Assembly (NCBI GenBank): GCA_026552835.1
Contig: JAPMTY010000098.1
Location: forward strand, 1 to 36,130
Source: Candidatus Methanoperedens sp.
GTDB taxonomy: Archaea > Halobacteriota > Methanosarcinia > Methanosarcinales > Methanoperedenaceae
Direction of reading: 5' to 3'
Length of the DNA stretch: 36,130 nucleotides
Below are positions 9,730-20,530 of this stretch, piece by piece. Made by a program: the position numbers and the translations under genes. The stretch's first letter is position 1; every line of letters starts with the position of its first letter. The notes below the pieces were generated by a model. The model did not search any database. It worked only from the letters and a program-made list of their open reading frames with translations, and was not told where the DNA came from.

Positions 9730-9731
9730 TA

Positions 9732-11024
9732 ATGGCATTATTTGGCTCATCCGGGATAAGGGGACTTGCGAATAAGGAAATTACGCCTGAACTTGCGTTA
9801 AGCGTTGGGCTTGCTGTTGGTTCATTACACAAAACGGCAGTTATCGGTCGTGATCCCAGGACATCAGGTGAAATGATCGAACATGCCATTATTTCAGGGC
9901 TTTTATCTGCCGGATGTGATGTGACCCGTGTCGGGATGGTTCCTACTCCGACGCTTGCATATGCGGCAAGGAACTACGATTGCGGGGTCATGATCACCGC
10001 ATCCCATAATCCGCCCGAATATGGAGGCATAAAGCTCTGGAACAGGAATGGCCTGGCTTTTGATACTCCACAGCAGGATGAGATCGAATCAATCATCAGG
10101 GATCGAAAATGGAAGATCGCCAAATGGGATGGAATTGGAAGAGTAAATGCAATTGATGTTATTGAAGACCATGCAAAAATGATCCTTGGGAAAGTAGGAA
10201 AAGCTTCGCTAAAGGTGGTCGTGGATTGCGGATGCGGTGCAGCTTCCGTTATTACTCCTTATGTCCTGAGACGCATGGGCTGCACTGTCGTGACCCTGAA
10301 TTCACAGCCAGACGGCTTTTTCCCAGCCAGGAATCCGGAACCTGTCGAGAAGAATCTTGAAATATTGAAAAAAACAACGGTCGCAATGGGAGCAGACCTG
10401 GGGATAGCCCATGATGGTGATGCCGATCGTATGATGGCCGTGGATAATCTTGGGAGGTTCATGGAAGGGGATAAATTGCTGGCTTTCTTTGGTCTCAGGG
10501 AAACAAGTAATAGTATTGTCGTTCCGGTGGACACATCAATAATGGTGGATGATGTCCTGAAAGGGCGAAAAATTTACAGGACGCGCGTTGGCGATGTGTA
10601 CGTGGCTGAAGAATTAATGAAAAGAAATGCCCAGTTCGGGGGCGAGCCTTCAGGAAGCTGGATATTCCCGGAAATTTCACTGTGCCCTGATGGAATACTG
10701 GCAGCAGCCAGGCTTGTTGCAATCGTGGAAAAGGAAGGGCATATGGATTCATTGATAGATGAGCTTCCTACTTATCCATTGATAAGGGGAGCAGTCCCAT
10801 GCGCCAATGAAAAGAAGGAAAGTGCAATGAAAGCCATAGCAGGGGCATTAAAGAAACTGGGAGACGTCTGCGATATCGACGGGATAAGAGTTGATACTGA
10901 TAACGGCTGGATACTTGTTCGTCCAAGCGGGACAGAACCGAAGATAAGGATAACTGCGGAAGCGAGAAAAAGTGTGGAAGAGCTATATGGAAAAGCCGAA
11001 AAGCTCGTAAAGGAGTCGCTTTGA
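9732..11024 (+). CDS. glmM: Phosphoglucosamine mutase
   Basis: Converts glucosamine-6-phosphate to glucosamine-1-phosphate. A phosphohexomutase with all four site loops: [18 protein letters not shown] (phosphoserine), [13 protein letters not shown] (metal), GGEPSGSW (sugar) and [11 protein letters not shown] (phosphate). About 430 residues, close to archaeal GlmM/PGM. The ATG at 9732 gives the family-like [14 protein letters not shown]; an earlier ATG at 9726 overlaps the glmS stop and would add two residues. Its position between glmS and glmU supports glucosamine rather than glucose or mannose as the substrate; the sequence alone does not prove this. Confidence 0.95.
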   Translation: MALFGSSGIRGLANKEITPELALSVGLAVGSLHKTAVIGRDPRTSGEMIEHAIISGLLSAGCDVTRVGMVPTPTLAYAARNYDCGVMITASHNPPEYGGIKLWNRNGLAFDTPQQDEIESIIRDRKWKIAKWDGIGRVNAIDVIEDHAKMILGKVGKASLKVVVDCGCGAASVITPYVLRRMGCTVVTLNSQPDGFFPARNPEPVEKNLEILKKTTVAMGADLGIAHDGDADRMMAVDNLGRFMEGDKLLAFFGLRETSNSIVVPVDTSIMVDDVLKGRKIYRTRVGDVYVAEELMKRNAQFGGEPSGSWIFPEISLCPDGILAAARLVAIVEKEGHMDSLIDELPTYPLIRGAVPCANEKKESAMKAIAGALKKLGDVCDIDGIRVDTDNGWILVRPSGTEPKIRITAEARKSVEELYGKAEKLVKESL

Positions 11025-12211
11025 AGGCTGTAGTGCTGGCTGCCGGTCAGGGGACGAGGATGGGGCCACTCATCCGGAATACACCAAAAGTTATGCTTCC
11101 CATAGCGAATAAACCGCTGCTTTATCATGTGATAAAGTCAGCGAATGAGGCAGGTATCAGGGATTTTGTGCTTGTTGTGGGATATGGGGAGCAAATTATT
11201 AAAGAATATTTCAAAGATGGCGCTTCCATAGGTGTGAGAATTGAATATGTTCAACAGGACAAACAAAGGGGGACGGCTGATGCGATCGGGTCGGTGGAGG
11301 GTATGGTCGATGAACGCTTCCTGGTTCTAAATGGTGATATAATAGTAAGTTCGGCTCATATAAAAAAACTGACAGGATGCAGATCCGATGCAGTGCTTAC
11401 AGCAAAACATGTTGATAATCCTTCAGAATATGGAGTTCTTGAAGTTCGGAACGACCGGGTTTTGCATATCATTGAAAAGCCTGCAAATCCGCCAACAAAT
11501 CTTGCTAATGCCGGAATTTATGTCTTTCCACTTTCAATATTCGATGCGATCCATAGAACTCCTTTGTCGGTCCGGAAAGAATACGAGATCACGGATTCCC
11601 TCCAGATGCTTATTGATGAAGGAAAAGACGTGGGTTTTTTGGAGCTTAATGATAAATGGATGGATATCGGAAAGCCCTGGGATCTTCTTGAAGCAAATGA
11701 ATACTTTTTGTCGAATTTGAAGCCTGATATTAAAGGAGAGGTCGAGCCGTTTGCAACATTAAAAGGCAGTATTTCAGTGGGTGAGGGCACGATCATCAGG
11801 AATGGTTCTTATATAGTGGGTCCGGTCATTATCGGCAATGAATGTGATATCGGACCGAATTGTTATATCCGACCGGGTACTAGCATCGGTGATAATGTAC
11901 GTATCGGAAATGCGGTTGAGATCAAGAACAGCATAATAATGAAAGGCACTCATATCGGGCATTTGAGTTATGTTGGTGACAGCATAATCGGGGAAAGATG
12001 CAATTTCGGGGCGGGAACAAAGGTTGCAAACCTGAGGCATGACGGACGGTCGATCAGGGTCATGTTAAAAGGAAAACTCATGGATTCTGGCAGGAAAAAA
12101 CTCGGGACAATTATGGGCGATGATGTTCATACAGGCATTAACAGTATGATTAACGTGGGGGCGGTCATTGAAAGCAAAACGATGATAGCGCCAGGGGAGC
12201 TTGTTAAATAA
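11021..12211 (+). CDS. glmU: Bifunctional glucosamine-1-phosphate acetyltransferase / UTP-sugar-1-phosphate uridylyltransferase (archaeal GlmU)
   Basis: Last two steps to UDP-GlcNAc: acetylation of glucosamine-1-phosphate, then uridylyl transfer. The nucleotidyltransferase domain (1-230) has the textbook [10 protein letters not shown] and [13 protein letters not shown], with VLNGDIIVS. The left-handed beta-helix (240-396) keeps the acetyltransferase signatures: [12 protein letters not shown] with His314 in the catalytic position, [16 protein letters not shown] (Asn328) and [14 protein letters not shown]. The TTG start overlaps the glmM stop (TTGA), typical of translational coupling. Compare the paralogue at 6697-7905, where these motifs are lost. 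Confidence 0.95.
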   Translation: MKAVVLAAGQGTRMGPLIRNTPKVMLPIANKPLLYHVIKSANEAGIRDFVLVVGYGEQIIKEYFKDGASIGVRIEYVQQDKQRGTADAIGSVEGMVDERFLVLNGDIIVSSAHIKKLTGCRSDAVLTAKHVDNPSEYGVLEVRNDRVLHIIEKPANPPTNLANAGIYVFPLSIFDAIHRTPLSVRKEYEITDSLQMLIDEGKDVGFLELNDKWMDIGKPWDLLEANEYFLSNLKPDIKGEVEPFATLKGSISVGEGTIIRNGSYIVGPVIIGNECDIGPNCYIRPGTSIGDNVRIGNAVEIKNSIIMKGTHIGHLSYVGDSIIGERCNFGAGTKVANLRHDGRSIRVMLKGKLMDSGRKKLGTIMGDDVHTGINSMINVGAVIESKTMIAPGELVK

Positions 12212-12218
12212 TCGAGTT

Positions 12219-12232
12219 AAAAAGAAAAAAAA
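12219..12232 (-). terminator. T-rich terminator of the GT2 gene
   Basis: Immediately after the glycosyltransferase TGA, the minus strand reads eight T, one C, then five T. This 21-bp gap is shared with the convergent glmU, whose own plus-strand terminator is not obvious. Confidence 0.6.
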
Positions 12233-13201
12233 TCAGGACGAGTTCCAGGGATTATTGAAAGAGTCACGTTTTACCGTTGGTCCCGCATTTTGATCAGGAT
12301 TTAATGAAATATTTACCTTTTTCTTGTTTTCGTTGATCAGTTTGGATATTGTATGCAGTATTATCCCGGTGAATACCATGAACGTCCCGATGAGTGTACA
12401 AAGGATCATAATCAGTGTTGGTCCAAACATAAGACCCCCTCCATGATAGAAACTTTGCAGGAAACTCAAACCCATTGCCAGGCCAATTGTGCCTAATACT
12501 GCACCGGGTAAGGTAAAATAATATAGAGGCCTGTTAAGCTCCATATCATGAATAACATTTGCCAGGACTTTTAAGCCGTGTTTGACAGGATTCTCAGATG
12601 AGCCGTCCACATCATACCTCACACCTATGTCAACTTCTTTTATCCGGAATCCGGCATTTGCAGCATCCATAAGCATCTCACTTTCTATTGCAAGCCCATT
12701 CGATTTGAACTTGAAAACAGGCAAAGTATGCCTGGCAAATGCACGAAAACCACTTTGAGTATCGGTAATTTTAAGTCCGGTATTAAGATTTGTTGCACTG
12801 TCAAGTATATTTTGCCCTATTCGGCGATAAAAAGGTGTATTTCTATCAGTGCTATTCATGTACCTGCTGCCGTTCACAATATCCACTTCTCCATTGAGTA
12901 TTGGTGTAACCAGCTTCTGTATATCATCAGGGTCATGCTGACCATCGGAATCCATGGTTATTACGACTTTGCAGCCGTTCTTTCTCACATGCTCAAAACC
13001 TGTTTTGAGTGCCCTGCCTTTTCCAAGGTTCTTTGGATGACGGATTACCTCAGCTCCGGCAAGCTTCGCCACCTCAGAAGTCCTGTCATTGCTACCATCA
13101 TCTATTACAACAACATGGTCAGCGTGTTGTCTTGCATGGAGCACCATGCTTCCTATGGACACTTCTTCGTTAAATGCCGGTAATATCGCCGTTATTGTCA
13201 T
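12233..13201 (-). CDS. GT2 family glycosyltransferase, polyprenol-phosphate sugar synthase type
   Basis: Probably transfers a sugar from a nucleotide donor to dolichol phosphate at the membrane. The GT-A domain (1-215) shows AILPAFNEEVSIGSMV, HVVVIDDGSNDRT and the metal/nucleotide motif TMDSDGQHDPDD, followed by the acceptor-side motif TQSGFRAF. Two hydrophobic helices near residues 230-285 anchor it in the membrane, as in DPM1/AglJ/AglK-like enzymes. It is convergent with the UDP-GlcNAc operon, so GlcNAc is a reasonable but unproven donor. The start ATG has AAAGGTGG upstream. The archaeosortase operon lies 190 bp upstream on the same strand but probably ends before this gene's own promoter. 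Confidence 0.88.
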   Translation of the reverse strand: MTITAILPAFNEEVSIGSMVLHARQHADHVVVIDDGSNDRTSEVAKLAGAEVIRHPKNLGKGRALKTGFEHVRKNGCKVVITMDSDGQHDPDDIQKLVTPILNGEVDIVNGSRYMNSTDRNTPFYRRIGQNILDSATNLNTGLKITDTQSGFRAFARHTLPVFKFKSNGLAIESEMLMDAANAGFRIKEVDIGVRYDVDGSSENPVKHGLKVLANVIHDMELNRPLYYFTLPGAVLGTIGLAMGLSFLQSFYHGGGLMFGPTLIMILCTLIGTFMVFTGIILHTISKLINENKKKVNISLNPDQNAGPTVKRDSFNNPWNSS

Positions 13202-13233
13202 TTAATCCACCTTTTTATTTATATCGCTTGATC

Positions 13234-13242
13234 TTTTATATG
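13234..13242 (-). promoter_or_regulatory. Probable TATA box of the GT2 gene
   Basis: Minus-strand CATATAAAA about 35 bases before the ATG; AAAGGTGG (13207-13214) would lie at the very start of the transcript. A second TATA-like TATAAATA (13216-13223) is too close to the start codon to be useful. Inference. Confidence 0.4.
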
Positions 13243-13340
13243 ATCTCTAGTATCAGGCGTAATTTTTCCACCGAATTTTGTTATGATTCCAAGGTACTTA
13301 AATCCTTTCATAATTATTTATTGTTTTGAATTATTATGCT

Positions 13341-13353
13341 CATCATAATGATG
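13341..13353. repeat. Perfect inverted repeat in the GT2 upstream gap
   Basis: CATCAT-A-ATGATG, 6-bp arms around one central base, in the 189-bp gap between the archaeosortase stop and the GT2 gene. Next to it, six T on the minus strand (13357-13362) may terminate the archaeosortase operon. The 11 bases CATCATAATGA recur at 21453-21463 at the start of the CPBP gene. It could be an operator or part of a 3' end; function unknown. Confidence 0.4.
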
Positions 13354-13390
13354 TAGAAAAAAGTGGCTTTACATATTGAATATTCTTTTA

Positions 13391-14227
13391 TCATGCATTT
13401 TTGGCCTGCTTCAGATATACAAAAGCAAAGACTGCATACCACATAGGAAATATGATATATCCCGCAAAACTCTCCCCACTCTCAACCGCAGAATGACCAA
13501 AATAATATCCAGCCAGTATAAGCAGCACAAGGCGTGCGATGTTCTGCACTGACGTGCCGATGATGCCAAAAAATAGCAGGAGCGCCCATTTGCGCTTTGG
13601 GAGGGGAAGATCAAGTGACATGAGCATAAATATCACAAGAAAGACTGACATTGAGGCTGAACCTGAGCAGGCAGCGTTTATTATCATTATCAGCTTTTCA
13701 CCTGAAAGGGTAATCATGGAAATTGTAGTATCTCCCTGAGTAGCGGGGACAAATAGACTGCTGATGCTGTATGCAATTTTTGTGGAGAACTGTGCATATG
13801 CTATGCCCGCGTAAGCATCTACAAGCTTTGGGAAAGATATCCCGAAGCCAAAAATGCAAAGTAGAAGTGCAGGAAGGGAGGCTGCCTCGCCGAAGAATAT
13901 GAAGGCAAGACCGGTCAGGGCAAGAAGCAGGCGAAATATTTTAAATTCAGGAGCTGCTGTGGACATGAAGAATGAGAGTATGTAGATCAGTATCCCGCTT
14001 ATTGAATAAAATATCGAATTACTTGCCGGTGCAAGTTCCCTGCGCTTTGCAAACAGGAAAAAAACACACAGGAAGAGGATCGCCCATGGGTACATACCAT
14101 TGATTGAAAGGTATTCAGGTGAGATATCTGATATTATTTTCTGTGGGGCAAGCTTCACTGCAGATACGATAGAAATCAGGAGAAACAGGAGGATCTTCTG
14201 TTTTTGATTAATATTGATAGGACTCAT
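13391..14227 (-). CDS. artC: Archaeosortase (exosortase family transpeptidase), probably ArtC/PEF-CTERM type
   Basis: Multi-pass membrane transpeptidase that removes a C-terminal sorting helix from surface proteins and joins them to a lipid. 278 residues with about seven to eight hydrophobic segments. The invariant catalytic triad of the family is visible in order: Cys187 in NAACSGSAS, Arg232 in QNIARLVLL and His245 in YYFGHSAVESGESF. The ArtC class assignment is inferred from the PEF-type sorting signal on the giant protein two genes upstream in the same operon, not from a profile search. Start ATG after GGAAAG; 23 bases after the small Ig-like gene. Substrate range beyond the local target is unknown. 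Confidence 0.9.
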   Translation of the reverse strand: MSPININQKQKILLFLLISIVSAVKLAPQKIISDISPEYLSINGMYPWAILFLCVFFLFAKRRELAPASNSIFYSISGILIYILSFFMSTAAPEFKIFRLLLALTGLAFIFFGEAASLPALLLCIFGFGISFPKLVDAYAGIAYAQFSTKIAYSISSLFVPATQGDTTISMITLSGEKLIMIINAACSGSASMSVFLVIFMLMSLDLPLPKRKWALLLFFGIIGTSVQNIARLVLLILAGYYFGHSAVESGESFAGYIIFPMWYAVFAFVYLKQAKNA

Positions 14228-14250
14228 TAACTTTCCAATAATAAAGGTTT

Positions 14251-14676
14251 TTAATTGTATTTGAACTCTATCTGGTCAAATGGTCTTTCGGAATCATCGC
14301 GATAGACAGTGAGATTGACGCTGCGCGTTGGATCATCAATAAGTACACCATCCGCATTATATTTTTTTTGGATGGGAATCATAAGTGAGTAAGTACATGG
14401 CATATCTGTAAAAACTTCCACAGTTCTATTGGAAAAAAGTTTGGAATCAACGAAGGATGAAACTGTATAGTTATGGTTGATCGTATCTTTATTATGTATC
14501 GTGATTGAAACCTGGGTTATATTTCCCAGTTTTTCATTGTAGCCATCTGCCCTGTTGAACTCTATTTCTTTGGTGCTTGTTGTCCCCTGATGTGAAATAC
14601 CCTGCACTATAAAGATAAGCAGGCTCACTACGATGAGGAGAAAAAAAATATAAAAGTGTTTTAATTTAACTGTCAT
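14251..14676 (-). CDS. Small membrane-anchored Ig-like protein of the archaeosortase operon
   Basis: 141 residues: one N-terminal membrane helix (about 8-26, FYIFFLLIVVSLLIFIV) and an exported beta-rich domain with several N-x-S/T sites. The domain pattern (DTINHNYTVSSF, then VNLTVYRDDSERPF near the end) resembles the C-terminal external domain of the DUF1616 protein at 31903-32838. The ATG lies one base after the stop of the giant protein gene and has no ribosome site, so it is probably translated by reinitiation. Its place between sorting target and sortase suggests an accessory role for the target or enzyme; this is inference. No family name recognised with certainty. Confidence 0.75.
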   Translation of the reverse strand: MTVKLKHFYIFFLLIVVSLLIFIVQGISHQGTTSTKEIEFNRADGYNEKLGNITQVSITIHNKDTINHNYTVSSFVDSKLFSNRTVEVFTDMPCTYSLMIPIQKKYNADGVLIDDPTRSVNLTVYRDDSERPFDQIEFKYN

Positions 14677-14677
14677 T

Positions 14678-17600
14678 TTATAAGTATCTTTTACGCAATC
14701 TCATATATAAAATACCTATTGCAAAGAGAGGTACAACAGCACCCAGTTTGCCGAATTCGGGGAATTTCTGAATTTCAATAGTTGTTGAGCCAGTTCCAAG
14801 TTGTACTAATGAATTATTTTTTTCTATTACGTCAATCTTAATTGTGCCATTGTATCCTAATCCTACCGAACATTCATGCATATATGATAAATTACCTTCT
14901 CTTGGGGCATCTCCAAAACACATGGTCGCGCTGTCGACTTCTCTTTCCCATGTAAAATTCATCCAATTCCCGGAAGACGATGTTGAATTAACAATTTCTG
15001 TCACACTGGAGCCTTCCATAGGAGATGAACTATTGGAGAATGTATATGTTGGACTGTACACTGTGAACGTCTGAGCATTCGATGTCCCACCGCCCGGTGC
15101 GGGATTCCACACCGCGATAGTAGATGTTCCTGCAGTCATCAGGTTGCTCGCAGGAATAGTGGCGATAAGCTGCGTGGCGCTTAGATAGGTTGTTGTTCTG
15201 TTCACCCCATTTAACCGCACTTTCGAGTTTTTAAGAAAGTTTGTTCCTGTCACTGTCATATCAAATTGTGCATCGCCTACTGTTATGGTATCTGGCGAGA
15301 TGCTTGAAGTGGCCGGTACGGGATTCACCGCTTTAAATGATGCTGTTATCAATGCAAAGTCATCAGCAGCGATAGTCCATGATAATGCCTGTGATCCTGC
15401 TGTTGTTTGTAGATAATACTGAGAATCTGCTGAATATGGCCCACCATCTTGTTCATATATAAGAGTATAACTATTTGCTGTAGGTACTGCTGAACCACCA
15501 TCAAATAATGCATCTATCAACACATCTCCATTTACTGTTGTTGTTATGGATTGTGAGGGATTTGATTCTGCTGTGCCTGTATTTGGTCTTTGAGCATAAA
15601 CATCTAAAGCTGATGCGCCTGTTGCTGATTTATACGTACTTGCCTGAAGTCGCATGGCAAGAGAACCAGTGTTTGGTACTGAAACTGTAAATGATGAACC
15701 TGTGTCTGATGAGTTTAAAAGCAAATACCACATTTCAACTGCACCTTCTACTGTCGAACCTGCGGTTGGCTGTCGAGTCCCAACCTGGGTGAATGTTTTT
15801 CCATTGAAAGTAGGCGCTCCACCTGATCTTGCCGTTGTAGAGGCAATAAAAATATTCAAAACCATTACACTTGCTCCTGAACCTGCTGTATATGAAAGAA
15901 TTCTTGGGTTGGGTGAAGTAGCAAATGTAGCTGTTCCATCCGTTGCGCTTGTATCGAAAGTATGAGCAGCAACTACCGTGAACGTCCGACCACTTGATAT
16001 CCCGCCGCCTGGTGCGGGATTGAAAACAGTAATGCTATGAGTTCCGGCTGATATCAGATCGCTGCTTGTAATGGACACAGTGAGCGATGTGGCGTTTCCA
16101 TAAGTGGTCGTGCGATCTGATCCGTCAAATCTCGCAATAGAGCCAGAAACAAAATTAGTTCCTGTAATTGTCATTGTAAATTGTGCATCGCCAACATTTT
16201 TTATATTCGGAGATATACTCGATGTTGTTGGTGCATTATTATTCACGGTAAACGTCTGATTACCCGATGTCCCACCGTCCAATCCTGAATTGACCACCGT
16301 AATATTGTATGTTCCCGCAATCGTCAAGTCGCTCGCAGGAATAGTGGCAATGAGATTCGTTCCATTTAGATAAGTTGTCGATCTGCCCGCTCCATTAAAA
16401 TATACTGCCGAATTTGTACCGAAGTGCGTTCCAGTCACGTTCATTATAAATTGTGCATCGCCAACAATCCTGGTCGCTGGAGATAAGCTCGTAATGGTTG
16501 GTACGGCATTGTTCACCGTAAACGTTTGATTACCAGATATCCCACCGCCTGAAGTAAACACCGTGATATTATAAGTTCCCGCAGTCGTCATATAGTTTTC
16601 AGGAATAGTGGTACTGAGATCTGTGTCATTTAGATAGGTTGTCATTAAGCTGAAACCATTAATTTTCACTATCGAGTCTGATAATACGAAGTTGTCTCCA
16701 GTTATGTTCATTGTAAATTGTCCATCGCCTACAATCCTGTTCGCTGGAGATATGCTCGAAATGGTCGGTACTGAATGATCCGTCACTTCTTTGAACGCCG
16801 CTGTTTGCATAGAATAGTCATCTGATGTTCCACTTGTCCAACCCAATGCTTGTGTTCCAGCACTTGATTGAATGTAATACTGGCTCATACCTTTATAGTT
16901 TGTAGCAGCACTTGAATAAATTTGAGTTCCCGGGGAAGTCATTGTTGGAGATGTTTGCAATCCTGTAAACATTCCTGAAACTATAACATCCCCATTTTCT
17001 GTTGTTGTCACTGATTGAGACGGATTTGTTCCAAATCCATTTTTTGAAGCGTTAACGTCTAACGCTGATTTTCCTGTTGGAGATTTAAATGTAGAAACAT
17101 GAAAACTTATAGCCTTGCTTGTAGGCGCATTTGGAACTGAAACCGTGTATGCTGAACCTGTGTCCGCAGGAGTTAATAATAAATACCACATTTCAGAACT
17201 TCCTTCAGGAGAAGAAGTGTACATATTTCGTCCCAGGCTCGTAAAGGACTTTCCATTGAACGTTGGAGTTCCTGCTGTACGATAAGAAGATCCTGCTGTA
17301 AATATTGTCAAAACCATTATACTTGCTCCTGAACCTGCTGTAAATGATAAGGTGCCAGGATTTGCATTTGACCAGGAAGTTGTTTTATATTGAGCACTTG
17401 TATCGAAAGTATGAGCAGCAACTACTGTAAACGTAAGATCAAGTGTTGATGTCCCACCGCCCGGTGTGGGATTGAAAACAGTAATGCTATGAGTTCCTGC
17501 AGACGCCATATCGCTGGCGGGTATGGTTGCAGTGAGCGATGTGGTGCTCCCATATGTGGTCGTTCGATCTGATCCGTCTAATCTCACAATAGAGCCTGAA

Positions 17601-20530
17601 ACGAAGTTCGTTCCAGCCACTGTAATGGTGAAATCTAAATCGCCAACATTTTTGCTATTCGGAGATATGCTTGAAGTGGTCGGTACCGGATTATTCACAG
17701 TGAAGGTCTGAGCATTCGAGGTCCCACCGCCTGGCATGGGATTCCAAACCGTGATATTAGATGTTCCAGCCGTTGTCATGTCGGTCGCAGGAATAATGGC
17801 AGTGAGCTGCGTGCCGCTTACATAGGTTGTTGTTCTGTTCACTCCATTAAACCGCACTTTCGAGTTTTGAACGAAGTTTGTTCCGGTCACTGTCATGTCA
17901 AATTGTGCATCGCCTACTGTCCTGGATTCAGGCGAGATGCCCGTGGTGTTCGGTAAGTTATTATTAACGGTAAACGTCTGGGCATTCGATGTCCCACCGC
18001 CGGGAGTGGGATTGAACACTGTGATGCTATGAGTTCCGCCAGATGTCAGATCGCTGGCGGGTATGATCGCCGTGAGCGATGTGCTGTTCCCAAATGTGGT
18101 CGTTCGATCTGATCCGTCAAATCTCACAATAGAACCTGAAACGAAATTTGTTCCTGTCACTGTCATGTTGAAACCTGGATCGCTTACATTTTTGCTATTT
18201 GGAGATATGCTCGAAGTACCAGGCACGTTATTATTCACTGTAAACGTCTGTGCATTCGATGTCCCACCGCCGGGCGTGGGATTGAAAACAGTAATGCTAT
18301 AAGTCCCGGCTGCTGTCAGATCGCTGGTTGGAATGGCCGCAGTGAGCGTTGTGCTGCTCCCATATGTGGTCGTACGATTTGATCCATCAAATCTCACAAT
18401 GGAACCTAATATGAAATTCGTTCCTGTCACTGTCATTGTAAATAGTGCATCGCCTGCGTTTTTGCTATTTGGAGATATGCTCGAAGTACCAGGCACGTTA
18501 TTATTCACTGTAAACGTCTGTGCATTCGATGTCCCACCGCCAGGTGTAGGATTGAAAACAGTAATGCTATATGTTCCGGCTGCTGTCAGATCGCTGGATT
18601 GTATGATCGCAGTGAGCGTTGTGCTACTCCAATATGTGGTCGTTCTATCTGAACCATCAAATCTCACAATAGAACCTGAAACGAAATTTGTTCCTGTCAC
18701 TGTCATTGTGAATAGTGCATCGCCTGCATTTTTGCTATTTGGAGATATGCTTACAGTGGTCGGAGCGAGATTATTCACAGTAAATGTCTGGACATTCGAT
18801 GTGCCGCCACCAGGTGTGGGATTGAAAACTGTTATGCTGTGGGTTCCGGCTGCTGTCAGATCGCTGGCTGGAATGGCCGCAGTGAGCGTTGTGCTGCTCC
18901 CATATGTGGTCGTGCGATCTGAACCATCAAATTTCACAATAGAACCTGAAATGAAATTCGATCCTGTAACAGTCATTATAAATTGTTCATCGCCTGCATT
19001 TTTGCTATTTGGAGATATGCCCGTAGTGGTCGGTGCTTCATTATTCACCGTGAACGTCTGAGGATTTGATGTCCCACCACCAGGCGTGGGATTGAAAACA
19101 GTAATGCTATGAGTTCCTGCAGATGTCATATAGCTGGCATTTATGGTCGCAGTGAGCGTTGTGCTGCTCCCATATGTGGTCGTACGATTTGATCCGTCAA
19201 ATCTCACAATAGAACCTGAAACGAAATTCGTTCCTGTAACTGTCATGGTGAAATCTAAATCGCTAACATTTTTGCTATTTGGAGCTATACTCGAAGTTGT
19301 CGGTACTTTATTATTCACCGTGAATGTCTGAGGATTCGATGTCCCTCCGCCTGGTGTGGGATTGAGAACAGTAATGCTGTGAGTTCCTGCAGATGTCATA
19401 TCGCTGGCTGGTATGGTTGCAGTGAGCGATGTGGTGCTTACATATGTGGTCGTACGATCTGATCCGTCAAATCTCACAATTGATCCTGAAACAAAATTCG
19501 TTCCTGTAACCGTCATTGTAAATAGTGCATCTCCTACATTTTTGCTATTTGGAGATATGCTCGAAGTTGTCGGTACGTTATTATTCACCGTGAACATCTG
19601 GGCATTCGATGTCCCTCCGCCGGGTGCGGGATTGAAAACAGTGATGCTATGAGTTCCTGCAGATGTCATATCGCTGCCTGGAATGGATGCAGCGAGTGAT
19701 GTGGCGTTTCCATATGTTGTTGTGCGGGCTGATCCGTCAAATCTCACAATAGAGCCTGGAACGAAATTCGTCCCTGTTACAGTCATTGTAAATAGTGCAT
19801 CGCCTACATTTTTGCTATTTGGAGATATGTCCGTAGTGGTCGGATTGGGTGCATTCGCTTCTTTAAACGCCGCTGTTTGCATAGAATAGTCATCTGATGT
19901 TCCACTTGTCCAACCTAAAGCTTGTGTTCCAGCACTTGATTGAATATAATACTGGCTCATACCTTTATAGTTAGTAGCAGCACTTGAATAAATTTGAGTT
20001 CCAGGGGAAGTCACGGTTGGAGCTGTTTGCAATCCTGTAAACATTCCTGCAACAATAACATCTCCATTTGCTGTTGTTGTTGCTGATTGAGATGGATTTT
20101 TTCCTAATGCGTTTTTAGAATAGTTAACATCTAACGCTGATACCCCTGTTGCAGATTTGAATGTTGAAACATGAAAACTTATTGCCCTGCTTGTGGCCGC
20201 ATTTGGAACGGAAACCGTGTATGCTGAACCTGTATCAGCAGGGGTTAATAATAAATACCACATTTCAGAACTTCCTTCAGGAGAAGAAGTGTATATATTT
20301 CGTCCCAGGCTCGTAAAGGACTTTCCATTGAACGTTGGAGTTCCTGCTGTACGATAAGAAGTTCCTTCTGTAAAGATTGTTAAAACCATTACACTTGCTC
20401 CTGAACCCGCTGTAAAAGATAAAGTTCCAGGGTTTGCATTTGACCAGGAATTTGTTTGATATTGAGCTTTTGTATCGAAAGTATGAGCGGCGTCAACTAA
20501 AGGAACAAACAAGAATAAAGCTATTAACAT
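14678..20530 (-). CDS. Giant TIG/IPT-repeat surface protein with PEF-CTERM sorting signal
   Basis: 1950-residue secreted protein. Order: signal peptide (1-14, ending LVDA), module A (15-225), nine TIG/IPT-type repeats of 90 residues (226-1038), a second module A (1039-1249), three more repeats (to 1521), a third diverged module A (1522-1735), one repeat, a linker of about 100 residues and the C-terminal sorting signal. The signal has PEF at about 1924-1926, a hydrophobic helix and a basic RLRKRYL tail: the archaeal PEF-CTERM pattern processed by archaeosortase C. Repeats share [27 protein letters not shown] and TFTVNN. Many N-x-S/T sites suit N-glycosylation. The annotated ATG has no basic residue before the hydrophobic core; the same frame extends upstream and would encode IKQFCL directly before it, but without ATG/GTG/TTG. 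Probably an adhesin, sheath or S-layer-associated protein. Confidence 0.9.
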   Translation of the reverse strand: MLIALFLFVPLVDAAHTFDTKAQYQTNSWSNANPGTLSFTAGSGASVMVLTIFTEGTSYRTAGTPTFNGKSFTSLGRNIYTSSPEGSSEMWYLLLTPADTGSAYTVSVPNAATSRAISFHVSTFKSATGVSALDVNYSKNALGKNPSQSATTTANGDVIVAGMFTGLQTAPTVTSPGTQIYSSAATNYKGMSQYYIQSSAGTQALGWTSGTSDDYSMQTAAFKEANAPNPTTTDISPNSKNVGDALFTMTVTGTNFVPGSIVRFDGSARTTTYGNATSLAASIPGSDMTSAGTHSITVFNPAPGGGTSNAQMFTVNNNVPTTSSISPNSKNVGDALFTMTVTGTNFVSGSIVRFDGSDRTTTYVSTTSLTATIPASDMTSAGTHSITVLNPTPGGGTSNPQTFTVNNKVPTTSSIAPNSKNVSDLDFTMTVTGTNFVSGSIVRFDGSNRTTTYGSSTTLTATINASYMTSAGTHSITVFNPTPGGGTSNPQTFTVNNEAPTTTGISPNSKNAGDEQFIMTVTGSNFISGSIVKFDGSDRTTTYGSSTTLTAAIPASDLTAAGTHSITVFNPTPGGGTSNVQTFTVNNLAPTTVSISPNSKNAGDALFTMTVTGTNFVSGSIVRFDGSDRTTTYWSSTTLTAIIQSSDLTAAGTYSITVFNPTPGGGTSNAQTFTVNNNVPGTSSISPNSKNAGDALFTMTVTGTNFILGSIVRFDGSNRTTTYGSSTTLTAAIPTSDLTAAGTYSITVFNPTPGGGTSNAQTFTVNNNVPGTSSISPNSKNVSDPGFNMTVTGTNFVSGSIVRFDGSDRTTTFGNSTSLTAIIPASDLTSGGTHSITVFNPTPGGGTSNAQTFTVNNNLPNTTGISPESRTVGDAQFDMTVTGTNFVQNSKVRFNGVNRTTTYVSGTQLTAIIPATDMTTAGTSNITVWNPMPGGGTSNAQTFTVNNPVPTTSSISPNSKNVGDLDFTITVAGTNFVSGSIVRLDGSDRTTTYGSTTSLTATIPASDMASAGTHSITVFNPTPGGGTSTLDLTFTVVAAHTFDTSAQYKTTSWSNANPGTLSFTAGSGASIMVLTIFTAGSSYRTAGTPTFNGKSFTSLGRNMYTSSPEGSSEMWYLLLTPADTGSAYTVSVPNAPTSKAISFHVSTFKSPTGKSALDVNASKNGFGTNPSQSVTTTENGDVIVSGMFTGLQTSPTMTSPGTQIYSSAATNYKGMSQYYIQSSAGTQALGWTSGTSDDYSMQTAAFKEVTDHSVPTISSISPANRIVGDGQFTMNITGDNFVLSDSIVKINGFSLMTTYLNDTDLSTTIPENYMTTAGTYNITVFTSGGGISGNQTFTVNNAVPTITSLSPATRIVGDAQFIMNVTGTHFGTNSAVYFNGAGRSTTYLNGTNLIATIPASDLTIAGTYNITVVNSGLDGGTSGNQTFTVNNNAPTTSSISPNIKNVGDAQFTMTITGTNFVSGSIARFDGSDRTTTYGNATSLTVSITSSDLISAGTHSITVFNPAPGGGISSGRTFTVVAAHTFDTSATDGTATFATSPNPRILSYTAGSGASVMVLNIFIASTTARSGGAPTFNGKTFTQVGTRQPTAGSTVEGAVEMWYLLLNSSDTGSSFTVSVPNTGSLAMRLQASTYKSATGASALDVYAQRPNTGTAESNPSQSITTTVNGDVLIDALFDGGSAVPTANSYTLIYEQDGGPYSADSQYYLQTTAGSQALSWTIAADDFALITASFKAVNPVPATSSISPDTITVGDAQFDMTVTGTNFLKNSKVRLNGVNRTTTYLSATQLIATIPASNLMTAGTSTIAVWNPAPGGGTSNAQTFTVYSPTYTFSNSSSPMEGSSVTEIVNSTSSSGNWMNFTWEREVDSATMCFGDAPREGNLSYMHECSVGLGYNGTIKIDVIEKNNSLVQLGTGSTTIEIQKFPEFGKLGAVVPLFAIGILYMRLRKRYL
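15326..15967 (-). repeat. Module A, copy 3 (diverged)
   Basis: 642-bp segment encoding residues 1522-1735 of the giant protein, beginning AHTFDTSA and containing [18 protein letters not shown] and EMWYLLL. Clearly homologous to copies 1 and 2 but much diverged. Probably a beta-sandwich (adhesin/lectin-like) domain; no name assigned. Confidence 0.75.
15968..16783 (-). repeat. TIG/IPT repeat array, three units
   Basis: Three units of about 270 bp between module A copies 2 and 3. The first two ([22 protein letters not shown]) differ more from the consensus than the units of the large array; the third ([11 protein letters not shown]) matches it. Confidence 0.75.
16784..17416 (-). repeat. Module A, copy 2 (near-identical to copy 1)
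   Basis: 633-bp segment encoding residues 1039-1249, same length as copy 1 and differing by about 21 residues of 211 in my side-by-side reading; long stretches are also nearly the same in DNA. It lies 3072 bp from copy 1, in direct orientation. Confidence 0.85.
17417..19855 (-). repeat. TIG/IPT repeat array, nine units
   Basis: Nine direct repeats of about 270 bp, one per 90-residue TIG-like domain, between module A copies 1 and 2. Unit starts read [11 protein letters not shown] or close variants; the end of each unit carries [21 protein letters not shown] sequence, well conserved in DNA too. The opposite strand is open in one frame because of the biased repeat codons; these antisense frames are not genes. 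Confidence 0.85.
19856..20488 (-). repeat. Module A, copy 1
   Basis: 633-bp segment encoding residues 15-225, directly after the signal peptide. Direct repeat of 16784-17416. The pair could recombine and delete nine TIG repeats without breaking the frame, because the spacing is a multiple of three. Confidence 0.85.

Noticed and set aside
17523..19889. Long open frames on the plus strand opposite the giant TIG-repeat gene, themselves repetitive
   Set aside because: They exist because the repeated sense codons contain no complement of stop codons in that frame; they have no ribosome sites, no signal peptide and vary exactly with the sense repeats.
14678..20530. Tandem repeats considered as a CRISPR array or Borg-type nucleotide repeats
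   Set aside because: The period is about 270 bp, in frame, with protein-level conservation of TIG domains; there are no short identical repeats with unique spacers.
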